Assembly: GCF_000935045.1 (NCBI RefSeq)
Contig: NZ_JYKS01000012.1
Coordinates: forward strand, 1-64,000
Source of the DNA: Pseudomonas sp. 10-1B
GTDB lineage: Bacteria; Pseudomonadota; Gammaproteobacteria; Pseudomonadales; Pseudomonadaceae
DNA length: 64,000 bases
Reading direction: 5' to 3'
The translations under genes were made by a program, and so were the position numbers. The notes beneath the pieces are model-generated. The model did no database searches, was not told the DNA's origin, and was given only the letters and a program-made list of their open reading frames with translations. Shown here piece by piece: positions 53,670 to 64,000 of this stretch; positions within the stretch are counted from its first letter, which is position 1, and every line of letters starts with the position of its first letter.

Positions 53670-55305
53670 AGACGCGTTCCTTGAAGGGGTCGATGCCGAT
53701 ACGCTGGTAGGTGTCGATGAAACGCTCTTCCTCGGTACGTTGCTCGACGTACACGGCGATCAGCTTCTCGATCACATCGGCCATGTCATCCTGGGCGAAG
53801 GACGGGCCGAGGATCTTGCCCAGGCTCGCACCGCGCGCGGCGTTACCGCCCAGCGACACCTGGTAGAACTCTTCACCCTTCTTGTCCACGCCGAGGATGC
53901 CGATGTGGCCTACGTGGTGGTGGCCGCAGGCGTTCATGCAGCCGGAGATGTTCAGGTCGATTTCGCCGATGTCGAACAGGTAGTCCAGGTCGTCGAAGCG
54001 GCGCTGGATGGATTCGGCGATCGGGATCGACTTGGCGTTGGCCAGCGAGCAGTAGTCACCGCCCGGGCAGCAGATGATGTCGGTCAGCAGGCCGATGTTC
54101 GGCGTGGCGAAGCCGCCCTCGCGCAGTTCCAGCCACAGGGCGTGCAGCTGGCGCTGCTCGACGTCGGCGAGGATGATGTTCTGTTCGTGCGAGGTGCGCA
54201 GGAAGCCGAAGCTGTAGCGCTCGGCCAGGTCGGCCACGGCGTCCAGCTGCTTGTCGGTCAGGTCGCCCGGGGCAACGCCAGTGGGCTTGAGCGACAGGGT
54301 CACGGCCACGTAGCCAGGGCGCTTGTGGGCGCGGGTGTTGCGCGAGCGCCAGCGGGCGAAGCCTGGGTACTCGGCGTCCAGGGCGGCGTAGTCGACGTTG
54401 TCGAGGGCCAGGTACTCCGGGTCGACGAAGTGGCGCGACACGCGCTGCACTTCGGCTTCGGTCAGGGTGGTGCTGCCGCCCCGCAGGTGGACCATTTCGG
54501 CCTCGACCTTCTCGGCGAACACTTCCGGAGTGAGGGCCTTGACCAGGATCTTGATCCGCGCCTTGTACTTGTTGTCACGGCGACCGTAACGGTTGTACAC
54601 ACGCAGGATGGCGTCCAGGTAGCTGATCAGGTCTTGCCACGGCAGGAACTCGTTGATGAACGAGCCTACTACCGGGGTCCGGCCCAGGCCGCCACCGACC
54701 AGGACACGGAAGCCCAGTTCGCCAGCGTCGTTGCGCACCGGTTCCAGGCCGATGTCATGCACTTCGATGGCGGCGCGGTCTTCCTGCGAGCCGTTGATGG
54801 CAATCTTGAACTTGCGCGGCAGGTAGGCGAATTCCGGGTGGAAGGTGGTCCACTGGCGGACGATTTCGCACCACGGGCGCGGGTCGATGATTTCGTCTGC
54901 GGCGACACCGGCGAACTGGTCGGTAGTGGTGTTGCGCAGGCAGTTGCCGCTGGTCTGGATCGCGTGCATCTGCACGGTGGCCAGCTCGGCGAGGATGTCC
55001 GGGATGTCTTCCAGCGCCGGCCAGTTGTACTGCACGTTCTGGCGGGTGGAGATGTGGGCGTAGCCCTTGTCGTAGTCGCGGGCGATCTTGGCCAGGGTGC
55101 GGACCTGGCGGGCGCTCAGTTGGCCGTAGGGCACCGCGACTCGCAGCATCGGCGCGAAACGTTGGATATAAAGGCCGTTCTGCAGGCGCAGAGGGCGGAA
55201 TTCTTCCTCGCTCAGCTCACCGGCCAGGTAGCGGCGGGTCTGATCACGGAACTGCTTGACGCGGTCCTCGATGATCCGCTGATCGTACTCGTCGTATACG
55301 TACAT
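53653..55305 (-). CDS. cysI: Nitrite/sulfite reductase (CysI type)
   Basis: A 550-residue siroheme and [4Fe-4S] enzyme reducing sulfite to sulfide for cysteine synthesis. The two ferredoxin-like halves are seen; ISTRQNVQYNW and TSGNCLRNTT are siroheme contacts, and the cluster ligands are in CCPGGDYCSLANAKS and NISGCMNACGHHHVG. There is no flavoprotein subunit nearby, so electrons probably come from ferredoxin. GACAGGACTTTT precedes the ATG. Confidence 0.93.
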   Translation of the reverse strand: MYVYDEYDQRIIEDRVKQFRDQTRRYLAGELSEEEFRPLRLQNGLYIQRFAPMLRVAVPYGQLSARQVRTLAKIARDYDKGYAHISTRQNVQYNWPALEDIPDILAELATVQMHAIQTSGNCLRNTTTDQFAGVAADEIIDPRPWCEIVRQWTTFHPEFAYLPRKFKIAINGSQEDRAAIEVHDIGLEPVRNDAGELGFRVLVGGGLGRTPVVGSFINEFLPWQDLISYLDAILRVYNRYGRRDNKYKARIKILVKALTPEVFAEKVEAEMVHLRGGSTTLTEAEVQRVSRHFVDPEYLALDNVDYAALDAEYPGFARWRSRNTRAHKRPGYVAVTLSLKPTGVAPGDLTDKQLDAVADLAERYSFGFLRTSHEQNIILADVEQRQLHALWLELREGGFATPNIGLLTDIICCPGGDYCSLANAKSIPIAESIQRRFDDLDYLFDIGEIDLNISGCMNACGHHHVGHIGILGVDKKGEEFYQVSLGGNAARGASLGKILGPSFAQDDMADVIEKLIAVYVEQRTEEERFIDTYQRIGIDPFKERVYAANH

Positions 55306-55517
55306 AAAAGTCCTGTCTCAGGCATGCAGCTATTCGCGCGCACGGCCGCGCACTCCGCTTCGGAGCCGGGGAACGATAGCAGGTTGCGTTTATGCGCTAA
55401 AGTGATGTTTTTGCATATGAAAAGAACCAAATGGACTATGTGAGACTGACTGGCATTTGTGCGCTGGGCAAGGCCTGGCGTTTATAATCCGCGGTTTGCT
55501 TCGCAGAGAGTGACCCC

Positions 55518-56594
55518 ATGCTCAAGGCCCTGTGCCAAAGCTTGTGTCTTGCCCTGCCGCTGGCGGCAAGCGCGCAGCCTGCTTCGGTGGTTTTCCTCAA
55601 CCCGGGGCTGTCCACCGAGACATTCTGGACCAGCTACACCCGCTTCATGCAGGCCGCCGCGGACGAGCTGGGCATGACCCTGCACGTGGAATACAGCGAG
55701 CGCCGCGCCGACCTGACACTGACCCAGGCCAGGGCGATCCTGAGCGGGCCGCAACGGCCGGACTACCTGGTGCTGGTCAACGAGCAGTACGTGGCACCGG
55801 AAATCATGCGCCTGTCGCGTGGCACCGGGGTCAAGCTGTTACTGGTCAACAATGGCCTCACCGTCAGCCAGGCGCGCAGTATCGAGGCCCAGCCCGACAA
55901 GTATGCCGAACCACTGAGCACCTTGATGACCAACGACGAGCAGGCGGGTTTCCAAATGTTGCGCCAGATGGTCGCGCAATTGCCCCGCGACAGCGGGCCG
56001 GTGGACCTAGTGGCCTTTGCCGCGATCAAGACCACCCCTGCTTCGCAGTTGCGCGAGCAAGGCATGCGCCGCGCCTTGGCGGACTTCCCCCAGGTGCGTT
56101 TGCGCCAGGTGGTGTACGGCGGCTGGAGCCGCCAGCGTGCCTACGAGCAGGCACAACTGCTGCTGGAGCGCTACCCGGCTACCCGCCTGGTGTGGTCGGC
56201 CAATGACGAGATGGCCTTTGGGGCCATGCAGGCGTTCGAGGAGGCGGGGCGCAAGCCGGGGCGCGATGTGCTGTTCAGCGCCATCAACAGTTCGCCCGAG
56301 GCCTTGCGCGCGCGTATCGATGGGCGCCTGAGCGTGCTGCTGGGCGGGCATTTCACCTTAGGTGGCTGGGCCATGGTGATGCTCCACGATGATGCCCAGG
56401 GGCTGGCGGTGAACCGCGACGGCCTGCGCGAGCACCGCATGCCGGTGCTGCAACCGATCGACCAGGCCAAGGCCAGGCGTTGGCTGAAACTGCTGGAACG
56501 GGCTGACTATGGCGTCGATTTCCGGCATTACAGCGCCGAAGGGCGATCGGCCAGCTACCAGTACCCGTTTCTGACGTCACCGGTCGAATATTGA
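55518..56594 (+). CDS. Periplasmic sugar-binding-like protein
   Basis: A 358-residue secreted protein (signal ends at ASAQP) of the type I periplasmic binding fold: VVFLNPGLSTETFWTSYTRF, then PDYLVLVNEQYVAPEIMRLS, VDLVAFAAIKTTPASQLREQ and VWSANDEMAFGAMQAFEEAG. No ABC permease or ATPase gene lies beside it, so it may serve a sensor rather than a transporter. Ligand unknown. Confidence 0.8.
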   Translation: MLKALCQSLCLALPLAASAQPASVVFLNPGLSTETFWTSYTRFMQAAADELGMTLHVEYSERRADLTLTQARAILSGPQRPDYLVLVNEQYVAPEIMRLSRGTGVKLLLVNNGLTVSQARSIEAQPDKYAEPLSTLMTNDEQAGFQMLRQMVAQLPRDSGPVDLVAFAAIKTTPASQLREQGMRRALADFPQVRLRQVVYGGWSRQRAYEQAQLLLERYPATRLVWSANDEMAFGAMQAFEEAGRKPGRDVLFSAINSSPEALRARIDGRLSVLLGGHFTLGGWAMVMLHDDAQGLAVNRDGLREHRMPVLQPIDQAKARRWLKLLERADYGVDFRHYSAEGRSASYQYPFLTSPVEY

Positions 56595-56679
56595 AAGACC
56601 CTGCTTGAGGGAAGGGCATTGCTCGTCTTAACTGCTGATGGTGAAGTGCATTCCCATAACCACTACAAGAGGCAATGCA

Positions 56680-56793
56680 ATGGGAAACTCAACCAAGGTC
56701 CGCAAAGCTGACAGCAGCGTCGATGCCTGGGCGATCCTGTGCCTGATCGTCCTGGTGGTGGTCACTGCCGTGTATTGGGTCAGCCACCAGTAG
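56680..56793 (+). CDS. Very small membrane protein (37 residues)
   Basis: Reads MGNSTKVRKADSSVDAWAIL then CLIVLVVVTAVYWVSHQ, i.e. a polar start and one transmembrane helix. AGAGGCAATGCA precedes the ATG and a strong terminator follows the stop, which supports a real, separately transcribed gene. Function unknown. Confidence 0.65.
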   Translation: MGNSTKVRKADSSVDAWAILCLIVLVVVTAVYWVSHQ

Positions 56794-56824
56794 ACTTGTC
56801 TTTCTAGACCGTGATGTAGCCAGG

Positions 56825-56860
56825 GCGCCTGCGGGAGGGAATCCCGCAGACGCTTTTATT
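56825..56860 (+). terminator. Terminator of the 37-residue protein gene
   Basis: GCGCCTGCGGG and CCCGCAGACGC form a hairpin with one mismatch, followed by TTTTATTTT. Confidence 0.85.
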
Positions 56861-56865
56861 TTGCC

Positions 56866-56952
56866 GGTTCCGGCCCTTTCGCGGGCAAGCCCGCTCCTAC
56901 AAGGGTTGCGCGGACCGTGTAGGAGCGGGCTTGCCCGCGAAGGGGCCGGAAC
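56866..56952. repeat. REP pair (CTCCTAC type)
   Basis: Inverted arms GGCCCTTTCGCGGGCAAGCC and complement around a short spacer; the arms carry CTCCTACA in place of CTCCCACA. GTTCCGGCC/GGCCGGAAC extends the ends. Confidence 0.85.
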
Positions 56953-56955
56953 AGG

Positions 56956-57171
56956 CTAGCGGGTAAGATGCAGGGCCAACTGCACCAGGCCGATCAATAC
57001 GGCGATGAACACCAGGGTAAACAACGTCCCCAGCGCAATGAAATGGCTAGCCTTGCCGTGGGTGAAGTCGCGGGCGCGGTTCTTGCCGCTTTGCACGCCG
57101 AAGGCGGCAGCGAGGATGCTCTGCAGCATCTGCCAGAAGGTCGGGGGTTTGCCCTGGCTGGAATCGTCCAT
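56956..57171 (-). CDS. DUF2970 membrane protein
   Basis: A 71-residue protein: PTFWQMLQSILAAAFGVQSG, NRARDFTHGK, then one transmembrane helix (FIALGTLFTLVFIAVLIGLV). This matches DUF2970, a small proteobacterial inner-membrane family of unknown role. CAGGAGCCAGC precedes the ATG, favouring it over a start nine codons upstream. Confidence 0.82.
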   Translation of the reverse strand: MDDSSQGKPPTFWQMLQSILAAAFGVQSGKNRARDFTHGKASHFIALGTLFTLVFIAVLIGLVQLALHLTR

Positions 57172-57239
57172 GCTGGCTCCTGAAGAAATCAGAGGCAATC
57201 AGGGACAGTGTAGGCAATGGTTGTGAGGTTGCCTGTGAT

Positions 57240-57334
57240 GGCCTCTTCGCGGGCTTGCCCGCTCCCACAGGTACAGCACAAACCTCAAGGGCGGTGATTT
57301 ACCTGTGGGAGCGGGCAAGCCCGCGAAGAAGCCA
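57240..57334. repeat. REP pair (GCGGGC type)
   Basis: Inverted arms GCCTCTTCGCGGGCTTGCCC and GGGCAAGCCCGCGAAGAAGC around a 40-base spacer. It lies just past the metH stop and upstream of the DUF2970 gene. Confidence 0.85.
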
Positions 57335-57342
57335 ATGCGCTC

Positions 57343-61050
<3,708 letters not shown>

Positions 61051-61226
61051 AGGAACTACCTGGTCGGGCAAAAATCAGAAGGTGCGGAATCATAACAAAG
61101 CTGCGCGGTTTTTAGGCGCATTGCCCATTTTCATGAAAACTGCTCATGTTGGCGGCAAAGCCCCGGCACCCAAGGACGACCAGGCAAAAAATCGTGATGG
61201 CTTTCAATACCCAGGACTTTCCGCAC

Positions 61227-63527
61227 ATGGTGCATCGTATTCTTGTCGGCGCCTTCGCCCTGTTCATCAGCGGCGCGGTGTTCGGGCAAGCCCCCCAGTC
61301 GAGCCCGGCTATTTCCTACAGCCGGGACATTCAACCGATCTTCACCGAGAAATGCGTGGCCTGCCACGCCTGCAACGACGCCGCCTGCCAGCTGAAGCTG
61401 GAAAGCCCCGAAGGCGCGGTGCGCGGGGCCAGCAAGGTCCCGGTGTACCAGGGCGACCGCAGCAAGGCGGTGCCCACCACGCGGTTGTTCTACGACGCCC
61501 ACAGCGAGGGCGAATGGCGCAAGAAGGGCTTCTACTCGGTGCTCGACAACCAGGGCAGCCAGGCCGCGCTGATGGCGCGCATGCTGGAGCTGGGGCACAA
61601 GACCCCGCTCACGCCCAATGCCAAGCTGCCTGACGAGATCGTCCTGGGCCTGAACCGCAATAACATGTGCCCCTTGCCCCATGAGTTCGACGCCTACGCC
61701 GGCGCCCATCCCAAGGAGGGCATGCCACTGGCGGTCACCGGCCTGACCGACAAGGAATACGACACCATGCGCCGCTGGTTGGCGGCCGGTGCGCCGGTCG
61801 AGTACCAGCCGATACAGCCGAGCGCGGTCGAGGCCAAGCAGATCGCCGACTGGGAAGAACTGCTCAACCGCCCGGGCTCCACCGAGGCGTTGGTCGGCCG
61901 CTGGCTGTACGAGCATCTGTTCCTGGCGCACATCCACTTCGTCGGTGGTGAGCAGGGCCACTTCTTCCAGTGGGTGCGTTCGCGCACGCCCAGCGGCCAG
62001 CCGGTCGACATCATTGCCACGCGTCGCCCCAATGACCCGCCCGGTACCGACTTCTATTATCGCCTGACCCCGGTGCAGGGCGTGATCGTGCACAAGACCC
62101 ACATCACCTACCCGATGGGGCCGCAGAAGCTCAAGCGCGTGAAGCAGCTGTTCTATGCGGGGGACTGGCACGCGACCTCGTTGCCGGGCTACGGCCCACG
62201 CCACCGGGCCAACCCGTTCGAAACCTTCGAGGCGATCCCGGCGGTAGCGCGTTACCAGTTCATGCTGGATAACGCCGAGTACTTCGTGCGTACCTTCATC
62301 CGTGGCCCGGTATGCCGTGGGCAGATCGCCACCGATGTGATCCGCGACAATTTCTGGGCGCTGTTCCAGGAGCCGGCCTTCGATCGCTACATCACCGATG
62401 CCAAGTACCGGGGCGAGGCCACGCCGCTGCTGGCCATGCCCGGGCAGATCGATGATGTGGGCAGTGTGCTGAGCTTGTGGCACGCCTACCGGGACAAGCG
62501 CAACGAGTACGAGAAACTGCGCCGCGAAGCCTATGCCGACATGCCGGCGCCGGGCTGGGCGACCCTGTGGGCCGGTAACGACAACGCCCTGCTGAGCATC
62601 TTCCGCCACTTCGACAGCGCCTCGGTGAGCAAGGGCCTGATTGGGGACGTGCCGCTGACCGTGTGGCTGTTCGACTACCCGTTGTTCGAACGCACCTATT
62701 ACCAACTGGCGGTCAACTTCGACGTGTTCGGCAACGTGTCGCACCAGTTGCAGACACGCCTGTACTTCGACCTGATCCGCAACGGTGCCGAGGTCAACTT
62801 CCTGCGCCTGATGCCAGCCGACCAGCGCAAGGCGATTCTCAGCGACTGGTACCAGAACAGCGGCAAGGTGAAGATGTGGTTGGACTACGAGGACATCGAC
62901 AGCGATACCCCGAGCGGTATCAAGCTCGACCCGCGCAACCCCAAGCGCGACTTCGGCCTGAAACTGTTGCAGCGCACCGGCAGCCTGAATGCCGCGCCCG
63001 ACCCGATCAACCGCTGCCAGGGGGCGTTCTGCTCACGGCCGCAAATGAGCGAAGAGTTCCGCAATGCCGAGCAGTCGCTCAGCCGACTGGTGTCGCGCCC
63101 GGCTGCCGGGCTGAAGGTGATCGACCAGTTGCCCGAGGCGACCATGTTGCGCATTGAAGGGCAGGGCGGCCAGCGCCAAGTCTACAGCCTGCTGCGCAAC
63201 CGCGCGCACAGCAACGTGGCGTTCCTGCTGGGCGAGGCCGCGCGCTATCAGCCGGGGCTGGATACCCTGACCCTGTACCCGGGGATACTCAGCAGCTACC
63301 CGAACTTCATCTTCAATATCCCGACCAAGGATGTGCCGGAGTTCGTCGAGGACATGGAGTACGCCAAGGATGATCCGGCAAAGTTCGAGCGCATCGTCAT
63401 GCGCTGGGGCGTGCGCCGCAGTCACCCTGAGTTCTGGCGCTACTTCCATGACCTGAACAGTTTCATCAAGGAGACCCAACCGGTCGAGGCGGGCGTGCTG
63501 GACATGAACCGCTACGAGAACCTCTGA
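61227..63527 (+). CDS. cti: Fatty acid cis/trans isomerase Cti
   Basis: A 766-residue periplasmic heme enzyme that turns cis-unsaturated membrane fatty acids into trans ones, a fast response to solvents and heat typical of P. putida. A signal peptide (LVGAFALFISGAVFGQA) is followed by the c-type heme site CVACHAC near residue 45. The start at 61227 (MVHRIL) gives the family length; an upstream in-frame start would place 27 extra residues before the signal. Confidence 0.95.
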   Translation: MVHRILVGAFALFISGAVFGQAPQSSPAISYSRDIQPIFTEKCVACHACNDAACQLKLESPEGAVRGASKVPVYQGDRSKAVPTTRLFYDAHSEGEWRKKGFYSVLDNQGSQAALMARMLELGHKTPLTPNAKLPDEIVLGLNRNNMCPLPHEFDAYAGAHPKEGMPLAVTGLTDKEYDTMRRWLAAGAPVEYQPIQPSAVEAKQIADWEELLNRPGSTEALVGRWLYEHLFLAHIHFVGGEQGHFFQWVRSRTPSGQPVDIIATRRPNDPPGTDFYYRLTPVQGVIVHKTHITYPMGPQKLKRVKQLFYAGDWHATSLPGYGPRHRANPFETFEAIPAVARYQFMLDNAEYFVRTFIRGPVCRGQIATDVIRDNFWALFQEPAFDRYITDAKYRGEATPLLAMPGQIDDVGSVLSLWHAYRDKRNEYEKLRREAYADMPAPGWATLWAGNDNALLSIFRHFDSASVSKGLIGDVPLTVWLFDYPLFERTYYQLAVNFDVFGNVSHQLQTRLYFDLIRNGAEVNFLRLMPADQRKAILSDWYQNSGKVKMWLDYEDIDSDTPSGIKLDPRNPKRDFGLKLLQRTGSLNAAPDPINRCQGAFCSRPQMSEEFRNAEQSLSRLVSRPAAGLKVIDQLPEATMLRIEGQGGQRQVYSLLRNRAHSNVAFLLGEAARYQPGLDTLTLYPGILSSYPNFIFNIPTKDVPEFVEDMEYAKDDPAKFERIVMRWGVRRSHPEFWRYFHDLNSFIKETQPVEAGVLDMNRYENL

Positions 63528-63587
63528 TCGGGTTGGCTGACCTTTCCGATTAGCCTGCGGTCGGAAAGAGCAGGTGGTCCGGGGGCT

Positions 63588-63701
63588 GCTTGGCAGCCCA
63601 ATCGCCGGCAAGCCAGCTCCCACAGGTCTGCGTTGTCTTCGGGTTTACGCGGTCCCTGTGGGAGCTGGCTTGCCGGCGATGGAGCGCACAGCGCTCCCAA
63701 C
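63588..63701. repeat. REP pair (REPIN)
   Basis: Inverted arms CGCCGGCAAGCCAGCTCCCA and complement around a spacer, preceded by GGGGGCTGCTTGGCAGCCC and followed by GAGCGCACAGCGCTC hairpins. It lies between cti and the acyltransferase gene. Confidence 0.87.
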
Positions 63702-63734
63702 GGCCTCAATGCACCGGCAATCGCAGGGTACTCC

Positions 63735-64000
63735 ATGCTGTATTCGCTTCAGGCACTGCGGGCGTTCGCCGCCTGGGTGGTGGTCTGCCACCATTTCATG
63801 CAGATCTTCTTCGACTTCCATGCCACCGGCCCCATCGGCCAACTGCTCACCGACCGCGGCGCGGTAGGCGTCGACATCTTCTTCGTCATCAGCGGGCTGG
63901 TCATCTACCTCTCGACCCGCGACAAACCCATCGAACCGCGCCAGTTCCTGCTCAACCGGGCACTGCGTATCGTCCCGGCCTACTGGTTCTATACGGCGCT
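63735..64000 (+). CDS. Acyltransferase family 3 protein (5' part)
   Basis: The first 88 codons of a membrane O-acyltransferase of the OafA/YrhL type: LQALRAFAAWVVVCHHFMQI with the conserved catalytic His pair region, GAVGVDIFFVISGLVIYLST and LNRALRIVPAYWFYT. It would acetylate a surface polysaccharide. The window ends inside the gene. Confidence 0.85.
   Translation, partial: MLYSLQALRAFAAWVVVCHHFMQIFFDFHATGPIGQLLTDRGAVGVDIFFVISGLVIYLSTRDKPIEPRQFLLNRALRIVPAYWFYTA

Noticed and set aside
53584..55443. 619-codon plus-strand open frame
   Set aside because: Antisense to cysI and DUF934, no ribosome site, no domain.
55441..55460. Match GACTGACTGGCATT, resembling the TAATGCC terminal repeat
   Set aside because: Only part of the 18-base end matches and no REP arms are attached, so it is likely chance or too decayed to count.

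Overview
The window looks like chromosome of a Pseudomonas putida-group bacterium. It is GC-rich and carries a periplasmic cis/trans fatty acid isomerase gene (cti), CsrA/RsmA, AhpC/AhpF, GalU, MetH and an ModABC operon. It is also full of Pseudomonas-type REP palindromes (core GCCGGCAAGCCAGCTCCCAC or GCGGGCAAGCCCGCTCCCAC).

Layout. 0-8.5 kb: small envelope proteins, a diguanylate cyclase, a methyltransferase, an SDR/phosphotransferase pair, an SCP2/histidine-phosphatase pair and sohB. 8.5-12 kb: tRNA-Cys, a gene-poor stretch with a 155-bp MITE-like element, adhP, two unexplained minus-strand terminators and a DoxX gene. 12.1-14.8 kb: the most unusual locus. A tRNA-Leu(UAA) gene is split at the 3' edge of its anticodon loop by a 2562-bp group II intron, and the intron carries a second, complete and different tRNA-Leu(UAA) in its domain IV. 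Its reverse-transcriptase ORF has an apparent one-base frameshift. 15-18.5 kb: a PAS histidine kinase, a two-domain KaiC-like ATPase and a receiver protein, then csrA. 18.7-24.7 kb: topoisomerase IB, modABC with a ModE-like site, nitronate monooxygenase and small proteins. 24.8-31.5 kb: a TsdB/TsdA-like cytochrome pair, galU, gor, ahpC and ahpF. 31.6-38.8 kb: YceH, SstT, NhaR-like regulator, TerC, lipoproteins and a PuuB-like oxidase. 39-44.6 kb: two tandem tRNA-Val(GAC) genes and a probable surface-polysaccharide cluster (flippase, VirK/YbjX, acetyltransferase, GT61). 44.7-53 kb: lipoprotein, HD hydrolase, an SOS-box DUF1654 gene, a GntR regulator beside a decayed oxidoreductase, an AraC/Fsr pair, an MFS transporter and DkgB. 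53-64 kb: sulfite reductase with DUF934, a solitary binding protein, metH, cti and the start of an acyltransferase.

The intron locus is the main candidate for an undescribed system. The exons join into a full 85-nt tRNA-Leu(UAA). The intron shows a GTGCG start, IBS1-EBS1 (7 bp), IBS2-EBS2 (5 bp), a delta-delta' A-U pair, a domain V of the usual 34 nt, a bulged A seven nucleotides from its end and an AC terminus. The cargo tRNA keeps the same anticodon loop but has a different IBS2 region, so it would be a poor target for the intron. I infer that the cargo could supply UUA decoding when the host gene is interrupted or splices poorly. No search or folding was run; all family names rest on motif recognition.
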